Positions 62,597-64,000 of a DNA stretch of 64,000 nt are shown piece by piece. The notes under the pieces were generated by a model. That model was not told the origin of the DNA. It was given only the letters and a program-made list of their open reading frames with translations, and did not search any database. The first letter of the stretch is position 1; every line of letters begins with the position of its first letter. Origin of the DNA: GCA-2720975 sp964469565 (lineage in GTDB: Bacteria; Planctomycetota; UBA1135; GCA-002686595); the NCBI GenBank assembly GCA_964469565.1, contig CAYXZD010000013.1, positions 1 to 64,000 of the forward strand. The letters are read 5' to 3'. The position numbers and the translations under genes are program-made.

Positions 62597-63079
62597 CTAC
62601 CGGGCTAGGCCCTTAGCCCGCTTTTTCATCACCGACTCAGGGATGACCTTCTCGTACATCTTCACAAACTTTTTTGCGGTAGCGCGTTTGATGGCCTTAC
62701 CGATGACCTTGAGCGGTACCTGATCAAGGGCCTTGACCCTCACGCAGGACTTGCCCATATCGAGTCGATTGCCGCTGGCTTTCCATTCTTCTGCAAACCG
62801 CTCCTGTTCACCAGGATTGCAGTAGATACAGAACAGGTAGATGCCCACATGGTTCTTCATGGATGCCACAGAAGCAAAGGGCAGGGGCTGCTTCGGATCG
62901 CAGTGGTAACCCTCTGGATACTCTGAGTGAGGCAAGTACCAAGCAGGCATGCCGTACTGGAATCCCTCCTCGAATCGTGGGTCAATATTCTTGGCGATCT
63001 CTGCCCGGATCGCATCCACGAGCTCCCTTCGCTCGGGTGAGAGTGCATCGAGATACGCTTGAGCTTTATCCTTGGCCAT
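62597..63079 (-). CDS. DUF1801-family (YdhG-like) protein
   Basis: 160 residues from the ATG at 63079; an ATG three codons upstream is possible. Sequence blocks typical of DUF1801 are present: AYLDALSPERRELVDAIRAE, then EEGFQYGMPAWYLPHSEYPE, MKNHVGIYLFCIYCNPG, DMGKSCVRVKALDQVPLKVI, and KFVKMYEKVIPESVMKKR. These are small cytosolic proteins, some called iron chaperones; the biochemical function is unproven. Located next to a short tandem repeat; probably transcribed alone. Confidence 0.85.
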   Translation of the reverse strand: MAKDKAQAYLDALSPERRELVDAIRAEIAKNIDPRFEEGFQYGMPAWYLPHSEYPEGYHCDPKQPLPFASVASMKNHVGIYLFCIYCNPGEQERFAEEWKASGNRLDMGKSCVRVKALDQVPLKVIGKAIKRATAKKFVKMYEKVIPESVMKKRAKGLAR

Positions 63080-63334
63080 AGAGCCCATTCTAGCGCCAAT
63101 CTCTGGGATCGAGTGAGTCTGTGCCCCCCAGATCGGCGATGCAGCCCCCTAGGGCCATCCTCCAGCCCTTCCCAACCCCAAGATTCAACTTTCTTTGACG
63201 AATCCAAAGGTTTGTGTCCGCCAGGCCCCCGCACAGTCACGAGTAGGGACGCGAACAGCCATGGCGCCGGGGTTGTACCCCCTCAAGCCCCATCGAGCTG
63301 GTTATTTTGCCAACCCATAGCCAACGGCAACCCC

Positions 63335-64000
63335 ATGAATGCCTCCATCAAAACCACCCTACTCCCTTTCCTCAGCGTCCTCGCCCTCGCCGCCGGTGCC
63401 CATGCACAATGCGGACAGCCGGACTACCTCGATGGTGGCTCCTGCTGCACACGCGCACAGATCAATCTGCCGACCTTCCCTAGCTTCAAACAAGAGTCCT
63501 TGGGTCTCAGCTGGCTCGACTGCACGATTGACGCAAAAGACAATGTCACGGCCAGCTGGACTGCCCCCACAACACCTGGCGGTATGCCCTCCAACGACTA
63601 CCGTTCGTTCCTGCGCATCTACGACGCCGGGGGCTCTGTGATTTGGAAGGGCCGCATGCACATGACTTACTCCCGCACATTTGAGGAGGGTGACCCCAAG
63701 AATGGCGTGAAGTATCAAGTCTGGCGATTCCTCGTCAACGGAGATCTCCGACACAGCCGTGCAGCCGCGCACAGTGCCTGCCCCATCCCCTCATGTGCAA
63801 GCGCATTCAAGCGCTTCGTACGCCACACGGGATACGTCGACTATGCACTCGACTGCAACACCAAGACCTGGAGCCAGGCCTGGATGCTCACCCATGCCTG
63901 CGACAAATTCGAGCACATTGGTGGGTTTGCCCGCGGCGGTGGATTCCACCCCGACCGCTCATCCACGTTTGTTGGGCCTCGAGCAGGCTTTGTCGCAAGT
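63335..64000 (+). CDS. Cys-rich secreted protein (3' end outside window)
   Basis: 222 residues visible from the ATG at 63335, still open at the window edge. Signal peptide MNASIKTTLLPFLSVLALAA then GAHAQ, mature from CGQPDYLDGG. Cys residues are spread in patterns such as GGSCCTRAQINLP, WLDCTID, ACPIPSCASAF, ALDCNTKTWS and THACDK, suggesting disulfides; a predicted beta-sandwich covers ~50-130 (FLRIYDAGGSVIWKGRM). No family named. Such secreted proteins are common in this lineage. Confidence 0.65.
   Translation, partial: MNASIKTTLLPFLSVLALAAGAHAQCGQPDYLDGGSCCTRAQINLPTFPSFKQESLGLSWLDCTIDAKDNVTASWTAPTTPGGMPSNDYRSFLRIYDAGGSVIWKGRMHMTYSRTFEEGDPKNGVKYQVWRFLVNGDLRHSRAAAHSACPIPSCASAFKRFVRHTGYVDYALDCNTKTWSQAWMLTHACDKFEHIGGFARGGGFHPDRSSTFVGPRAGFVAS

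Overview
The window looks like a chromosomal piece of a marine, carbohydrate- and protein-degrading planctomycete. Likely relatives are the Saltatorellus/Rohdeia-type lineages, but that is inferred from gene content only. The pointers are four sulfatase-superfamily genes, secreted peptidases with a shared C-terminal module, a kinase-TPR gene of planctomycete architecture, sigma-like regulators beside giant secreted proteins, many lipoproteins, and weak operon structure with frequent strand switches. The sequence is a scaffold: exactly 100 N lie at 7755-7854.

Layout. 1-10.4 kb: EF-hand protein (cut by the edge), BNR/sortilin-type propeller protein, sulfatase, TrhA/hemolysin III, di-haem cytochrome c with an ethylbenzene-dehydrogenase-like haem domain, a gene cut by the gap, and an M64 peptidase. 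10.5-18.3 kb: DUF2007 protein, OprP-type porin, a thioredoxin-fold protein whose CxxC is written TGA-x-x-TGA (probable Sec-x-x-Sec selenoprotein), and a minus-strand operon of a sigma-like regulator, an unknown protein, a tiny membrane protein and an 1101-residue carboxypeptidase-regulatory-like protein. 18.6-31.9 kb: sulfatase, GNAT, beta-lactamase-like hydrolase, O-antigen-ligase-like protein, GH106-type glycosidase, an internally duplicated protein with an RTX-like tail, and an S15 peptidase. 31.9-41.2 kb: accessory region with IS3 and IS66 relics, solo IS ends, a 100-bp imperfect inverted repeat, gene fragments and several unknown secreted proteins. 41.2-51.4 kb: Cys-rich lipoprotein, tRNA-Pro(TGG), beta-carbonic anhydrase, a second TGA-interrupted small ORF, SGNH hydrolase, TIM-barrel protein, and a compact plus-strand run of sulfatase, LtaS-like phosphoglycerol transferase, GDPD and sulfotransferase. 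51.4-64 kb: two related two-helix microproteins sharing an intrinsic terminator, a subtilase, a decayed kinase-TPR gene, methyltransferase, OMP-like lipoprotein, ECF sigma, BNR protein, a PGRYW-repeat lipoprotein, DUF1801, and a Cys-rich secreted protein cut by the edge.

Together the genes suggest a cell that breaks down sulfated and rhamnose-containing polysaccharides and proteins outside the cytoplasm and decorates its own surface with phosphate and sulfate groups. The strongest novelty is the UxxU thioredoxin-like protein at 12118-13107: both catalytic cysteine positions are UGA, the frame continues into a complete thioredoxin fold, and a G-led hairpin lies where a bacterial SECIS should be. 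No selenium machinery (selA, selB, selC, selD) is visible in this window, so Sec use by the organism is inferred.
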